Shown here: piece by piece, positions 38,149-46,227 of the stretch | How positions within the stretch are numbered: position 1 is the stretch's first letter | Layout: each line of letters starts with the position of its first letter | NCBI GenBank assembly: GCA_016707895.1 | Contig: JADJGV010000010.1 | Location: 248,001 to 312,000, forward strand | DNA: 64,000 bases | From: Myxococcales bacterium | GTDB taxonomy: Bacteria > Myxococcota_A > Polyangia > Haliangiales > Haliangiaceae | Direction of reading: 5' to 3' | Translations under genes and position numbers: made by a program | Notes under the pieces: generated by a model | Seen by the model: only the letters and a program-made list of their open reading frames with translations | What the model was told of the DNA's origin: nothing | Database searches by the model: none

Positions 38149-38847
38149 TCAGCGCAGCGCGACGCGCGCGCCGATCGCCGCGACGACCGCGCCCAGCTCG
38201 CGGTCACCGTCGGGGTCGGCACCCTCGGTGACCGCGTAGAACTCGCGCAAGAAGTCGGCGACCACGTCGCCGGCGAGCGTCGCTGGCGGCGCGCCGTCGA
38301 GGAACGCGATCAGCCGCAGGTGGCGATCGCGCGCCAGGCCCGGGCCAAGCGACGGTTGCACGTAGCGCGCGTCGACCAGCCGCGCCCCCCACCGTCGGAA
38401 CCGGGCCAGGCGCGCCGCCGCGTCCGGATCGCCGCTGGTGTCCGGATCGGCCACCTCGCCGAACGTCGCCGCCAGCGTCGCGCCGCACGCCGCGGCGTGA
38501 TCGCGCAGCGCCGCACGCGCGCCGTCGAGCAAGCGCCGTCCCAGCCCGCCGCCGCGCGCGCCCGGCGCCACCACCAGATACGTCAACAGCCCGCAGCGGC
38601 TCCGCGGGTACCACTCGCAGGTCACGCCGCCGTCGATCCGCGCGGTCGCCGCGTCGTCGAGGCCCGCGCCGGCCAGCGTGATGAACCGACGGCACGCCGC
38701 CGGCGCGACCAACCCCGCCTCCCACACCTCGCGCGGCTCGCGCTGGTGCGCGAACGCCGGCAGGTAGACCTCGTCGTAGAACCGCGCCAGCAGCGGCAGG
38801 TCGACGGCGCTCGCCAGCGTGCGGGAGCCCACCATGGCGTGCGCCAC
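38149..38847 (-). CDS. GNAT-family N-acetyltransferase
   Basis: The protein is 232 aa. The acetyl-CoA-binding region is seen as LTYLVVAPGARGGGLGRRLLDGARAAL (about 88-114, read in two parts), with the R/Q-x-x-G-x-G/A pattern as RGGGLG. The N-terminal 30 residues include an alternative ATG (38835). The substrate is unknown. It ends 6 bp from the convergent P460-like gene. No signal peptide. Confidence 0.75.
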   Translation of the reverse strand: MAHAMVGSRTLASAVDLPLLARFYDEVYLPAFAHQREPREVWEAGLVAPAACRRFITLAGAGLDDAATARIDGGVTCEWYPRSRCGLLTYLVVAPGARGGGLGRRLLDGARAALRDHAAACGATLAATFGEVADPDTSGDPDAAARLARFRRWGARLVDARYVQPSLGPGLARDRHLRLIAFLDGAPPATLAGDVVADFLREFYAVTEGADPDGDRELGAVVAAIGARVALR

Positions 38848-38897
38848 TGTAACCCGGCGGCCGCGGCGGTCGCGCGCGCCATCACCGCCGCGTTACG

Positions 38898-39821
38898 ATG
38901 CCGCCGATGACGCGCACGCTGCTGGTCGCCGCGGCCCTGGTCGGCGCCGGCTGCAACCAGGTGCTCGGCCTCGATCCGGTCGCGAGCCGCGACGGCCAGG
39001 TCGACGACGCCCAGCCCGTCCACGACGGCGGCGGCGACGCACCGCCGCCGCTCGGCCCCTGGGGCACGCCGGTGCCGATCGCCAACCTCGACACCGCGAT
39101 CAGCGAAGAAGATCCGGCGCTGACCGCGGCCGGCGACGAGCTGTACCTCACCTCGCTCGACACCGTGAACGGCGCCGGGCTCGACGTGCTGGTCAGCCGC
39201 CGCAGCGGCCCGGGTGACGAGTGGAGCGCGCCGCAGCGGGTCGCCGCCTTGAGCTCGACCGCCAACGACGCGTCCGTGCGGCTCGGCGCCGACGGGCTGA
39301 CGATGTACCTCGCCAGCGACCGCTCCGGCACCACCGGCGGCTTCGACGTGTGGCGGTCGTTCCGCTTCTCGGCGGCCGACCCGTGGTCGACGCCGACCCG
39401 CTTCGACACGCCGGGGCTCAACACCACCAGCTCCGACCGCGGCGCGTCGCCGTGCCTGGGCGGCACGCGGTTCCTGTTCCAGAGCGATCGCGCCGGCAGC
39501 CCGGACCTGTACGAGCTTGCCGGCTCGACGGCGACGCCGATCCCGGGGGCCAGCGAGCCCGGGATCACCGAGGGGGCGCCGTTCGTCACCGCGGACTGCC
39601 TGACCTTGTACTTCGCGTCGACCCAGACCGGCGGCCTCGACCTGTACGTGATGACCCGGCCGACCGTCGAGGACGCCTGGTCGACCCCGCTGGCGATCGA
39701 GGACCTCAACACCGGCGGCCTCGAGGCCGACCCCTGGGTGTCACCGGACCAGCGGACGATCGTGTTCAGCTACGACCCGACCAACGCCGGCGCCTACGAC
39801 CTCTACATGGCGACACGCTGA
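38898..39821 (+). CDS. Lipoprotein with PD40/WD40-like beta-propeller repeats
   Basis: The protein is 307 aa. The signal ends in VGAGC (Cys19) and is followed by CNQVLGLDP, nearly the same as the start of the mature lipoprotein at 16722. After an Asp/Gly/Pro linker, four or five repeats of the TolB-like PD40 type follow, for example ASVRLGADGLTMYLASDRSG, FLFQSDRAGSPDLYEL, LTLYFASTQTGGLDLYVM and VSPDQRTIVFSYDPTNAGAYDLYMA. These form a beta-propeller, probably for protein or glycan contacts at the outer surface. A start at 38907 is also possible. Confidence 0.82.
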   Translation: MPPMTRTLLVAAALVGAGCNQVLGLDPVASRDGQVDDAQPVHDGGGDAPPPLGPWGTPVPIANLDTAISEEDPALTAAGDELYLTSLDTVNGAGLDVLVSRRSGPGDEWSAPQRVAALSSTANDASVRLGADGLTMYLASDRSGTTGGFDVWRSFRFSAADPWSTPTRFDTPGLNTTSSDRGASPCLGGTRFLFQSDRAGSPDLYELAGSTATPIPGASEPGITEGAPFVTADCLTLYFASTQTGGLDLYVMTRPTVEDAWSTPLAIEDLNTGGLEADPWVSPDQRTIVFSYDPTNAGAYDLYMATR

Positions 39822-39837
39822 TCGCGCCCGTGGCATC

Positions 39838-40383
39838 ATGGCGACCGTGAAGCGCACCTCCGCGAAGCCGACCACTCGCAGCACGTCGGCCTCCAGCACC
39901 CGCGCCAAGCCGGCCGCCAAGGCCAAGGCCAAGGCCAAGCCCGCCGCGACCAAGGCCCGGGCCAAGGCCAAGCCCGCCGCCGCCAAGGCCGCGCCCGCCG
40001 CCCGCAAGAAGCCCGCGACGCGCGCCGATCTCGGCAAGCCGATCGACGGCTTCTTCAAGCGCCAGGCCGCGGCGCTGCAGCCGATCGCCCGCGCGCTGCG
40101 GGCGCTGATCGAGTCGGCCGCGCCCGAGGCGCGGTCATCGATCAAGTGGGGCATGCCGTTCTTCATGATCGGCGACTCGATGGTGTGCGCGATCGGCGCG
40201 CACAAGGCCCACGTCAACCTGATCCTCTCGGGCCCGCCGGGCACCTTCTCCGATCCCGACGGCCTGCTCTCCGGCGACGGCAAGACGGGCCGCCACCTCA
40301 AGCTGACCGCCAACGACACGATCCCCACCGCCGCGGTCCGCGGCTGGCTGCGCACCGCCGTCGCCCGCGCCCGCCAGGGCTGA
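39838..40383 (+). CDS. DUF1801-family protein with histone H1-like N-terminal tail
   Basis: The 181-aa protein has about 65 N-terminal residues made almost only of Lys, Ala, Pro, Arg, Ser and Thr (AKPAAKAKAKAKPAATKA type). A DUF1801 domain follows (about 68-178), with IDGFFKRQ, IKWGMPFFMI and LKLTANDTIP segments; this family is also known as YdhG/YdeI-like. The tail looks like eukaryotic histone H1 or bacterial HU-tail sequences and should bind DNA. The combination may direct the domain to the nucleoid. It starts 16 bp after the propeller lipoprotein gene. Confidence 0.75.
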   Translation: MATVKRTSAKPTTRSTSASSTRAKPAAKAKAKAKPAATKARAKAKPAAAKAAPAARKKPATRADLGKPIDGFFKRQAAALQPIARALRALIESAAPEARSSIKWGMPFFMIGDSMVCAIGAHKAHVNLILSGPPGTFSDPDGLLSGDGKTGRHLKLTANDTIPTAAVRGWLRTAVARARQG

Positions 40384-40430
40384 GCGACGAACCGTAGGCC
40401 GGCGGCGCTCGCCCTGCGTATGATCACCGC

Positions 40431-40895
40431 ATGCGCACGCTCCTGGTGATCGCCACCCTGCTCGGCTCGATCGCCCCGGCCGAGGCCCGCCCGCGCACCG
40501 AGGCCGCGGTCGCCGCCGCCAACGAGGCCGCGTTCGCGCGGGCGCTGCGCGCCAAGGGCCTGACCGTCGTCGCGGTGACCGAGCGCGCCCGCGAGCCCGA
40601 CGGCGGCGCCGCCGATCTCGACCCGGCCGATCCGGCCCACGTCGACGCGGTGGTGCCGTCCGGCCTGACCGCCGTGGTGGTCGAGGATCGGCGCGGCGCG
40701 CTGCACGTGGTGGTCCGCCAGCCGCGCATCACCGGCACGGTCCGCGGCACGGTCTGCCACGCCGGCCCGCAGCGCCCGCCGCCGCCACCGACCGAGCGCG
40801 TGCACCTGACCATCCCCACCGATCGCCCACTCGGCGCGCCGGTCGTGGTCCGCTACCCGACGCGCCGCTTCGTCGGCGCCAACACCTGCCGCTGA
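40431..40895 (+). CDS. Secreted protein of unknown function (154 aa)
   Basis: A signal peptide (to about residue 19, IAPAEA) precedes a domain of 135 aa with two widely spaced Cys (VCHAG and NTC at the C-terminus) that may form a disulfide, and a PQRPPPPPTE turn. No family recognised. It follows the DUF1801 gene by 47 bp. Confidence 0.5.
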   Translation: MRTLLVIATLLGSIAPAEARPRTEAAVAAANEAAFARALRAKGLTVVAVTERAREPDGGAADLDPADPAHVDAVVPSGLTAVVVEDRRGALHVVVRQPRITGTVRGTVCHAGPQRPPPPPTERVHLTIPTDRPLGAPVVVRYPTRRFVGANTCR

Positions 40896-40980
40896 CCCCG
40901 GCGCCGATGTCGCGACGCCGCCCCGCCATTCCCGTCGCCGGGCGATAGACCGCCGCCGATCGCCGCGCGTCGGATCGCCC

Positions 40981-41508
40981 ATGAAGTCGCTCGCGCTCGG
41001 GTCGCTGCTCGTCGTCGCCTGCCACGCCTCCCCCGCCGCGCCGCCGAACGCGATCGGCCACCACGGCGGCACACCCGCGGTCGCCGCGGCGACCGGCCCG
41101 CTGGTCTTCGGCTCGGGCGACGTCGCGCTGCGCGGCACCATCCGCCGCGAGCTGCGCGAGTACAGCGACAACCGCCCGTTCGTGCTGACCGCCGACAACC
41201 ACGTCGTGCTGTCGCTGCGCCGCTACCAGGGCGAGGACACCGCCGCGCCGCTCTTGCTGGGCGCCTCGCTCACCCTGCCCCCCGGCCCTCTCGACCTGCC
41301 CCGCGCCTACGAGCTGCGCGGCGCCGCGCTGCCGCCCGACGAGACCCTGCTCATCGACCTCCGCTTCGAGGCCGGCGGCACCGCCCGCCCGCTCGAGCTG
41401 ATCAGCGAGTACCGCAACGACCTCGACCCCGGCGCCACCCAGCTCGACATCCTCGTCAGCGGCCTCGAGCCCTGCGACGCCCCCAACGCGGGTGGCTTCT
41501 GCGGGTGA
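40981..41508 (+). CDS. Lipoprotein of unknown function (175 aa)
   Basis: The signal ends in LVVAC (Cys14). The mature domain is beta-rich, rich in Leu/Arg/Glu, and has two Cys near the end (PCDAPNAGGFC). I do not recognise a family. It ends 21 bp before the convergent first gene of the toxin-associated array and thus marks its border. Confidence 0.55.
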   Translation: MKSLALGSLLVVACHASPAAPPNAIGHHGGTPAVAAATGPLVFGSGDVALRGTIRRELREYSDNRPFVLTADNHVVLSLRRYQGEDTAAPLLLGASLTLPPGPLDLPRAYELRGAALPPDETLLIDLRFEAGGTARPLELISEYRNDLDPGATQLDILVSGLEPCDAPNAGGFCG

Positions 41509-41529
41509 GGGCCGCCGCGTCGACGCTGG

Positions 41530-42087
41530 TCACCGCGGCTCGTCCCAGCCCGGGTAGCGCTCGTGCGGTCCGCCCAGCAGCGGCGCTGGCCACCACCACC
41601 AGTGATGTCTCGGCAGCCCGCGGGGGAGCTCGTCGTCTGGCAGCGGCCCGTACGCCTCCCCGAGGCGGCGCAGCTCGTCGTCGAGGAGCTCGACGTCCTC
41701 GGCGATCCCGATGCGTCGCGCCTCGTTCACGGGCGCGCCGAGGACGTCGGCGTGATGGTCCAGGAACAGCTGGATCGCCGATCGTCGCCATGAGGCATCG
41801 AACTGCTCGTCATCGCGCGCGTCTTGCGCGTCGACCTTGGCGTCGATCACGAAGTCCCAGACCTGGTCGATCCGCTCGCGCAGCGCCTCGGTGACGCGCG
41901 CCATGAAGCGACGGTGCTCGTCGTCGTCGAGCGCCCGTTCGACACCCCGACGTTCGTGGTAGTGAACCAGATGCTCGAAGGCCCTGCGAACCGCCGTCGG
42001 CGTGTTCGACGCGAGCGCGCGTTCGACGGCCCGCGCATCCTCCGCCGCGGCGCGGTCGCGATCGCTCCAGAATGCTGAGGCTGGCAT
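41530..42087 (-). CDS. Orphan paralog of the toxin-adjacent (immunity-like) protein
   Basis: The protein is 185 aa, acidic, and without signal peptide. It aligns without gaps over its whole length with the protein at 45667-46224; by hand count about four residues in five are identical. The conserved core runs VWDFVIDAK-[VI]-DAQDARDDEQFDASW and the end is HWWWWPAP..GGPHERY.GWDEPR. Because the other copy follows the large toxin-like gene by 3 bp, this one is best explained as a duplicated immunity gene at the far end of the array. The upstream junction also matches the toxin tail (see findings). Family name unknown to me. Confidence 0.65.
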   Translation of the reverse strand: MPASAFWSDRDRAAAEDARAVERALASNTPTAVRRAFEHLVHYHERRGVERALDDDEHRRFMARVTEALRERIDQVWDFVIDAKVDAQDARDDEQFDASWRRSAIQLFLDHHADVLGAPVNEARRIGIAEDVELLDDELRRLGEAYGPLPDDELPRGLPRHHWWWWPAPLLGGPHERYPGWDEPR

Positions 42088-42090
42088 GGA

Positions 42091-42474
42091 CTACGTGGCC
42101 TTCATGGCGCCGCGATCGCGATCGAGCTGATGGGTCCCATGGGCCGGCGGAGCTTCGTTCCCCAGGCTGGTCCGTAGCTCACGCGCGAGTGTCTCGAGCC
42201 AGGCGCGCGCGCCCGCGTCGCTCGCGTCATCCAGGCCGATGTTCGCGTCGAACTCCACCATGGTGAGCAACGTCCCAGGCGCCAGCTCGCGGTCGAGCGT
42301 GCTCTCCAGCGCGATGACCGCGCGCCGCATGTCGTCCAGATCGTTGGTCGCGTCAGTGGCGATCGCGGTGGCGATGAACCGCAGCAACTCCGCTCGCGAC
42401 GCCTCGCTCACTTGGCGCCGCAGGAACGCCTTGGCGATGTCAGGTTGGAGTGCGTAGACCGTCGTGGAAGACAT
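42091..42474 (-). CDS. Small acidic protein, paralog of the next gene; 3' end derived from toxin gene
   Basis: The product is 127 aa and helical. Residues about 63-104 (ELAPGTLLTMVEFDANIGLDDASDAGARAWLETLARELR in pieces) align with QLAPGTLARLVSHDANRDLDDPSDDGARVWLAALLRDLQ of the 108-aa protein at 42496. It has about 20 extra C-terminal residues; the last codons (..MKAT-stop) and the 3-bp gap to the next gene resemble the end of the toxin-like gene (..KKAK-stop), so its 3' end is probably a recombination product. Function unknown; within an array of immunity-like genes. Confidence 0.6.
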   Translation of the reverse strand: MSSTTVYALQPDIAKAFLRRQVSEASRAELLRFIATAIATDATNDLDDMRRAVIALESTLDRELAPGTLLTMVEFDANIGLDDASDAGARAWLETLARELRTSLGNEAPPAHGTHQLDRDRGAMKAT

Positions 42475-42495
42475 GGCTCACGGCCGCCTGCGAGC

Positions 42496-42822
42496 TTACG
42501 AACTGCCGCACCACGCCTGCAAGTCGCGGAGCAAGGCGGCTAGCCACACCCGTGCGCCATCGTCGCTCGGGTCGTCCAGGTCGCGGTTGGCGTCGTGGGA
42601 GACGAGGCGCGCCAGCGTCCCCGGAGCGAGTTGCATCGCCAAGACTTCCGCCAGGCCATCGATACCCGTGTCGATGGTGAACGGGTTCACGACGACCATG
42701 TGTCGCACGGTCGCCTCGAGCTGCGTACGATCCGAATCATGAACGTACGTCTGCAGGAACTCGCGCACGGCCTCGCCGCCGCGCAGACGCACCAGCCGCT
42801 TCTCGAGTTCACGTTCGTCCAT
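42496..42822 (-). CDS. Small acidic protein, paralog of 42091-42474
   Basis: The product is 108 aa, starting MDERELEKRLVRLRGGEAVREFL, with the shared LAPGTL..DAN..LDD.SD.GAR.WL core at about residues 66-97. There is no signal peptide. It lies between the pentapeptide-repeat gene and its paralog. The paired small acidic proteins fit immunity or toxin-accessory roles, but no family is recognised. Confidence 0.6.
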   Translation of the reverse strand: MDERELEKRLVRLRGGEAVREFLQTYVHDSDRTQLEATVRHMVVVNPFTIDTGIDGLAEVLAMQLAPGTLARLVSHDANRDLDDPSDDGARVWLAALLRDLQAWCGSS

Positions 42823-42866
42823 GCAGTGACTCCCGGCACCGCTTTCTGGTCAGGCTGCCGCGAACC

Positions 42867-44036
42867 CTAACCAACCGCTTCCCATGCCTGCAACAGGCCG
42901 ACGTCGAACCGGCCGCGAAAGCGCACCGCGACACCGGAAAAGGTGAACACCGCCTCACGGTCGTAGGACCATTCCTCCTCGATGAGGACCGTTGCAGCGA
43001 GCTGCTTGAGCCTCTCGAACGACCATTCCTGAGAGGCGATGGTCGCGAGGTCGGGCGGCACGGCAGGCGGACCGCCGACAAACTCCACGCCCCACGCGGT
43101 GCCGTCCTTGTCCTCGTTGACCACGAACTCGACGGCAGGCCAGAGCGGCAACCGGAAGGTCTGACGGACGGAGCCAGCATACGCCCCGGCCGCTCCAACC
43201 ATCGCTCGCTCGAGCGGCCGCCCCAGCACGCGCCGATACTCGGCCGCAGCGTGCCCTGGTGCGTCGAACACATGCCCCAGCTCGGCAGCGACTTCCCGCA
43301 TCCGCGCCTCGTCGACACCGAGCGTGGCGAGCAGGACCTCGACCCTGCCGGACATCTTGGAGACCAACCATGTTTCCAGATCGGCAACGGACCAGGCAGG
43401 CCTCGTCGCCTGGGCGCGCAGCCAGGCCGTGCCGGCGTCCTGCTCGAGGCGCCGCGGCCCCACGAGGATGCTCTCGACAACACAGCGCTCAAGACCGACG
43501 ACGCCGTCAAGGCGAGTCTCCTGGTCAAAGCGAGTCTCTACGAGATGCGCATCCGCCAGGTCCGCACCGGCAAGATCACCCCCCGAGAAGTCGGTCCTCA
43601 CCAATGAAGCCGCTCGCAGCTGTGCGCCGGCGAAGTTGGCCCCCACGCACCTCGCGTCATCGAACGTCGCGCCCGCGAGCCAGCAGCCCTTCAGCGACGC
43701 ACCGCCGAGGTCAGCCTTAAGGAACGTCGCAGCGCGGAGATCGCTCCCGTCGAACACCGCCGACTCGAGCTGCGCCTTCACGAACCTCGCCCCCGCCGCC
43801 GATGCCCCGACAAACGAGGCCCCTCCAGCGACCGCCCTGGAGAATTCGGCAGCGACGATGGGGCACCGAACAAACGTCGTCTCCACGAGCAACGCGCCCG
43901 CGAGCATCGCACCGGTGAGGTCGACCCCATCGATGATCTCGCCTGGCCAGCTCGCCATGGCCCCTTCGCGACCCTCTGTCGCGATCCAGCGACGATGTTG
44001 CTCGAGGTCATCGAGAATGAGATCACCACGACTCAT
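42867..44036 (-). CDS. Pentapeptide-repeat protein with C-terminal globular domain
   Basis: The protein is 389 aa. Residues about 35-190 are pentapeptide repeats of the A(D/N)LxX type (GASFVGASAAGARFVKA, FSGGDLAGADLADAHL), which fold as a right-handed beta-helix that can mimic DNA. The C-terminal ~190 residues form another domain (RLPLWPAVEFVVNEDKDG, EEEWSYDREAVFTFSGVAVRF). Pentapeptide proteins can protect DNA gyrase from toxins, so a protective role in this toxin-linked array is plausible but inferred. No signal peptide. Confidence 0.75.
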   Translation of the reverse strand: MSRGDLILDDLEQHRRWIATEGREGAMASWPGEIIDGVDLTGAMLAGALLVETTFVRCPIVAAEFSRAVAGGASFVGASAAGARFVKAQLESAVFDGSDLRAATFLKADLGGASLKGCWLAGATFDDARCVGANFAGAQLRAASLVRTDFSGGDLAGADLADAHLVETRFDQETRLDGVVGLERCVVESILVGPRRLEQDAGTAWLRAQATRPAWSVADLETWLVSKMSGRVEVLLATLGVDEARMREVAAELGHVFDAPGHAAAEYRRVLGRPLERAMVGAAGAYAGSVRQTFRLPLWPAVEFVVNEDKDGTAWGVEFVGGPPAVPPDLATIASQEWSFERLKQLAATVLIEEEWSYDREAVFTFSGVAVRFRGRFDVGLLQAWEAVG

Positions 44037-44056
44037 GGACGATCAAGTTGCTCTGG

Positions 44057-44527
44057 TCACCCAGGCCGATGACCTGGGGTCGAGGCCTCGAGCCGGGCGC
44101 GCAGCTCGCCCAGGAACCCCGGGGGCTCGTTCGGCCCCGGGGCATACTCTTCAAGCTTTCTTGAGAGGTAGTGAACGTTCGCCAACGCCTCGGGCGTCAA
44201 CGCGACAGGAGAGACGCTCATGAGCCGCCAGCAGTCGGCGTCGACCCGCCCGAAGTCGAGACGCGCCGGTTGCATCCGACTGCACGCCCTGCAGCCCCAC
44301 AACTCGACCGCGGCGATCGCCGCCACATCGCCCGCTGGGGACTGCAAGGTGTAGAAGCCGTCCGCGAAATCAAGCAACTCAAGCTCGATTACCCCACCGA
44401 GAACGAGCTCAGCATCGGCTGCATCCTGCCCGAGCGAGGACGTGTACAGGCGGATAGCGTTCGCTGGATTCATCGAGCCGCAGTACCTGCATGTGAGGGG
44501 GGCCTTGAAGCGTACGGTGTGTGACAT
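44057..44527 (-). CDS. Small zinc-ribbon-like protein
   Basis: The 156-aa product (ATG at 44527; a GTG three codons earlier is possible) has two CxxC pairs, CRYC near residue 15 and CRAC near residue 80. Together they could form a split zinc ribbon. The rest is acidic and helical (ALANVHYLSRKLEEYAPG). There is no known family. It lies in the toxin-associated array, separated from the next upstream gene by 183 bp with no gene in it. Confidence 0.55.
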   Translation of the reverse strand: MSHTVRFKAPLTCRYCGSMNPANAIRLYTSSLGQDAADAELVLGGVIELELLDFADGFYTLQSPAGDVAAIAAVELWGCRACSRMQPARLDFGRVDADCWRLMSVSPVALTPEALANVHYLSRKLEEYAPGPNEPPGFLGELRARLEASTPGHRPG

Positions 44528-44710
44528 GATTCTCACGGGGGATAAGGCGGGGCGTTGGTGGGTGCCTGAAAACGGAGTTGCAGCGACCGACCCTCGACCT
44601 GACCGGTTGACTCGGCCATTCGATGCCCCTTTCTTGGGTGAACTGCCCCCCCGGAACGACCCGCCGCGAACATACGGGCTGCCATGGACACGGCACGACG
44701 TCCGACCTCT

Positions 44711-45184
44711 TCAGTCGATCGCAACGACTAGTCCCCGTTGCTTTGCTTCACCGAGGATTCGCTCCAGCCCACCCACACTTCCAAGCGCTTCGAGGACCGC
44801 GTAGCGTACCGTCGCCCCCCTTGCCGGCGCGAGATTCAGCCACTCAGAGCGGGCCCTGATCTTGTCGACCTGGTCTTCAGGGATCAGCCCATCGGAGTCG
44901 GTCAACGCCGCGCGCACCGCCGGCTCCAGCTCACCCAGCACGGTCAACAGCTCGTCCATATCCCTACCATCGAAGTGGACGAACGACCGATTGTATGCCC
45001 GCTCATTTATTGTCTTGAGGCGGGCAGCCAGCACGTCTTGTCCGGCCAGCACGAGGAGCTCGCGGGCGACTTGGAGGTACCTAGGCCCATCGGGATAGGT
45101 GGCCATGATGCCTTCACGGGAATCGTCGTCCTCAGAATCCCAGTCCGAGGCGACAAGGTAGAAGCATCCTCTATCGCGTCTCAT
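44711..45184 (-). CDS. Small acidic protein, candidate immunity protein of a displaced module
   Basis: The ATG at 45184 has a strong GGGAGG six bases upstream and gives 157 aa; a longer start at 45211 adds nine residues without support. The protein is acidic and helical (DGLIPEDQVDKIRARSEWLNL; LEALGSVGGLERILGEA) with no signal. It overlaps the end of the gene before it (45171) by 14 bp. The base composition is lower in G+C than the flanks. The order 'short toxin-like fragment then small acidic protein' is what orphan toxin/immunity modules look like, but neither family is known to me. Confidence 0.5.
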   Translation of the reverse strand: MRRDRGCFYLVASDWDSEDDDSREGIMATYPDGPRYLQVARELLVLAGQDVLAARLKTINERAYNRSFVHFDGRDMDELLTVLGELEPAVRAALTDSDGLIPEDQVDKIRARSEWLNLAPARGATVRYAVLEALGSVGGLERILGEAKQRGLVVAID

Positions 45185-45515
45185 CGCGACCTCCCGTCTC
45201 TGCAGCGACAAACTCTCGAATCAACACTTCCAGATCTCTTGCACTGACCCCGATTGGATCATCAAACTTCTCGCCGGCAGGACCTGCGATCACAGGCTTT
45301 GCTTCCAGGAAGCTCGCCAAGTCAATTTCTGTTGCAAGGTTTCTACCATCAACATCCAAGCGCACCTCTGGGCCACCGGCGAGCCTGTCTGAGACAACCT
45401 TCAGTGTGATATCATTCTGAGCCTTTGCCGCCGCATGCGTGTCATTCTTTCCGGTTTTTTCTTGCTCAATACGCACAACTTGGTCGCCGTCTGCGACTCC
45501 TTGCGCGCTGGCCAA
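45171..45515 (-). CDS. Possible orphan toxin-module fragment (no good start codon)
   Basis: The open frame encodes up to 114 aa from a TTG at 45515; upstream it stays open for only a few codons to a TGA and has no ATG or GTG with a ribosome site. The product (KTGKNDTHAAAKAQNDITLKV, DLASFLEAKPVIAGPAGEKF) is of low G+C compared with the neighbours. It looks like the C-terminal piece of a larger protein that has lost its front, as in displaced toxin cassettes downstream of polymorphic toxins. It could also be a real short gene. Confidence 0.4.
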   Translation of the reverse strand: MASAQGVADGDQVVRIEQEKTGKNDTHAAAKAQNDITLKVVSDRLAGGPEVRLDVDGRNLATEIDLASFLEAKPVIAGPAGEKFDDPIGVSARDLEVLIREFVAAETGGRDETR

Positions 45516-45666
45516 CGACCAGCCGGCCGAGCCTACCCCGCCCCGCGATCGCCGTCAGCCCGCCGGGTCATCGCCGGCAGGCAGACGGTGCCAAAGCTCA
45601 CCGGACGCGATCGGGCTGGTGCGTACCGCGCGCCGGCGGGGCCTTGGCGCCGAGCCCGCATCGAAC

Positions 45667-46224
45667 CTAGCGCGGCTCGTCCCAGCCCTTGTAGCGCTCA
45701 TGGGGGCCACCTGGGAGCGGCGCCGGCCACCACCACCAATGGCTCCGTGGCAGCCCGAGGGGGCACTCATCGTCGGGTAGCGGACCATACGCCTGCCCCA
45801 AGCGCCGAAGCTCGTCGTCGAGCATCTCGACATCCTCGGCGATCCCAACGCGTCTAGACTCGTTCTCGGGCTCGCCAAGGGCGTCGGCGTGGTGATCGAG
45901 GAAGATCTGGATCGCGGAGCGCTTCCACGAGGCATCAAACTGCTCGTCATCGCGCGCATCTTGCGCGTCTATCTTGGCATCGATCACGAAATCCCAGACG
46001 TCGTCGAGCCGATTGCGCAGCGCCGCGCTGACCCGCGCCATGAACTGGTGGTGGCTACTATCGGCGAGTGCGCCATCGACACCCCGACGCTCGTGATATC
46101 GGACCATGTGCTCGAAGGCCATGCGAATGGCGGTGGGCGTACGCGACTCGAGTGCGCGCTCGACGATCCTTGCTTCTTCGTCCGCCAAGCGGTCGCGATC
46201 CGTCCAGAAAGCTGAGGCTGGCAT
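45667..46224 (-). CDS. Candidate cognate immunity protein of the large toxin
   Basis: The product is 185 aa, acidic and without a signal. It starts 3 bp after the stop of the 1168-aa toxin-like gene, the position of a cognate immunity gene in polymorphic toxin loci. A gap-free paralog is at 41530-42087. The Trp-rich end (SHWWWWPAP) and the invariant DAQDARDDEQFDASW core would be candidates for the toxin-binding surface. The family is not recognised, so the role rests on position and duplication. Confidence 0.65.
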   Translation of the reverse strand: MPASAFWTDRDRLADEEARIVERALESRTPTAIRMAFEHMVRYHERRGVDGALADSSHHQFMARVSAALRNRLDDVWDFVIDAKIDAQDARDDEQFDASWKRSAIQIFLDHHADALGEPENESRRVGIAEDVEMLDDELRRLGQAYGPLPDDECPLGLPRSHWWWWPAPLPGGPHERYKGWDEPR

Positions 46225-46227
46225 CGG

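Noticed and set aside
44533..44724. 63-codon minus-strand frame in the gap before the zinc-ribbon-like gene
   Set aside because: No ribosome site, low-complexity product, and overlap with the end of the upstream gene; not enough to call a gene.
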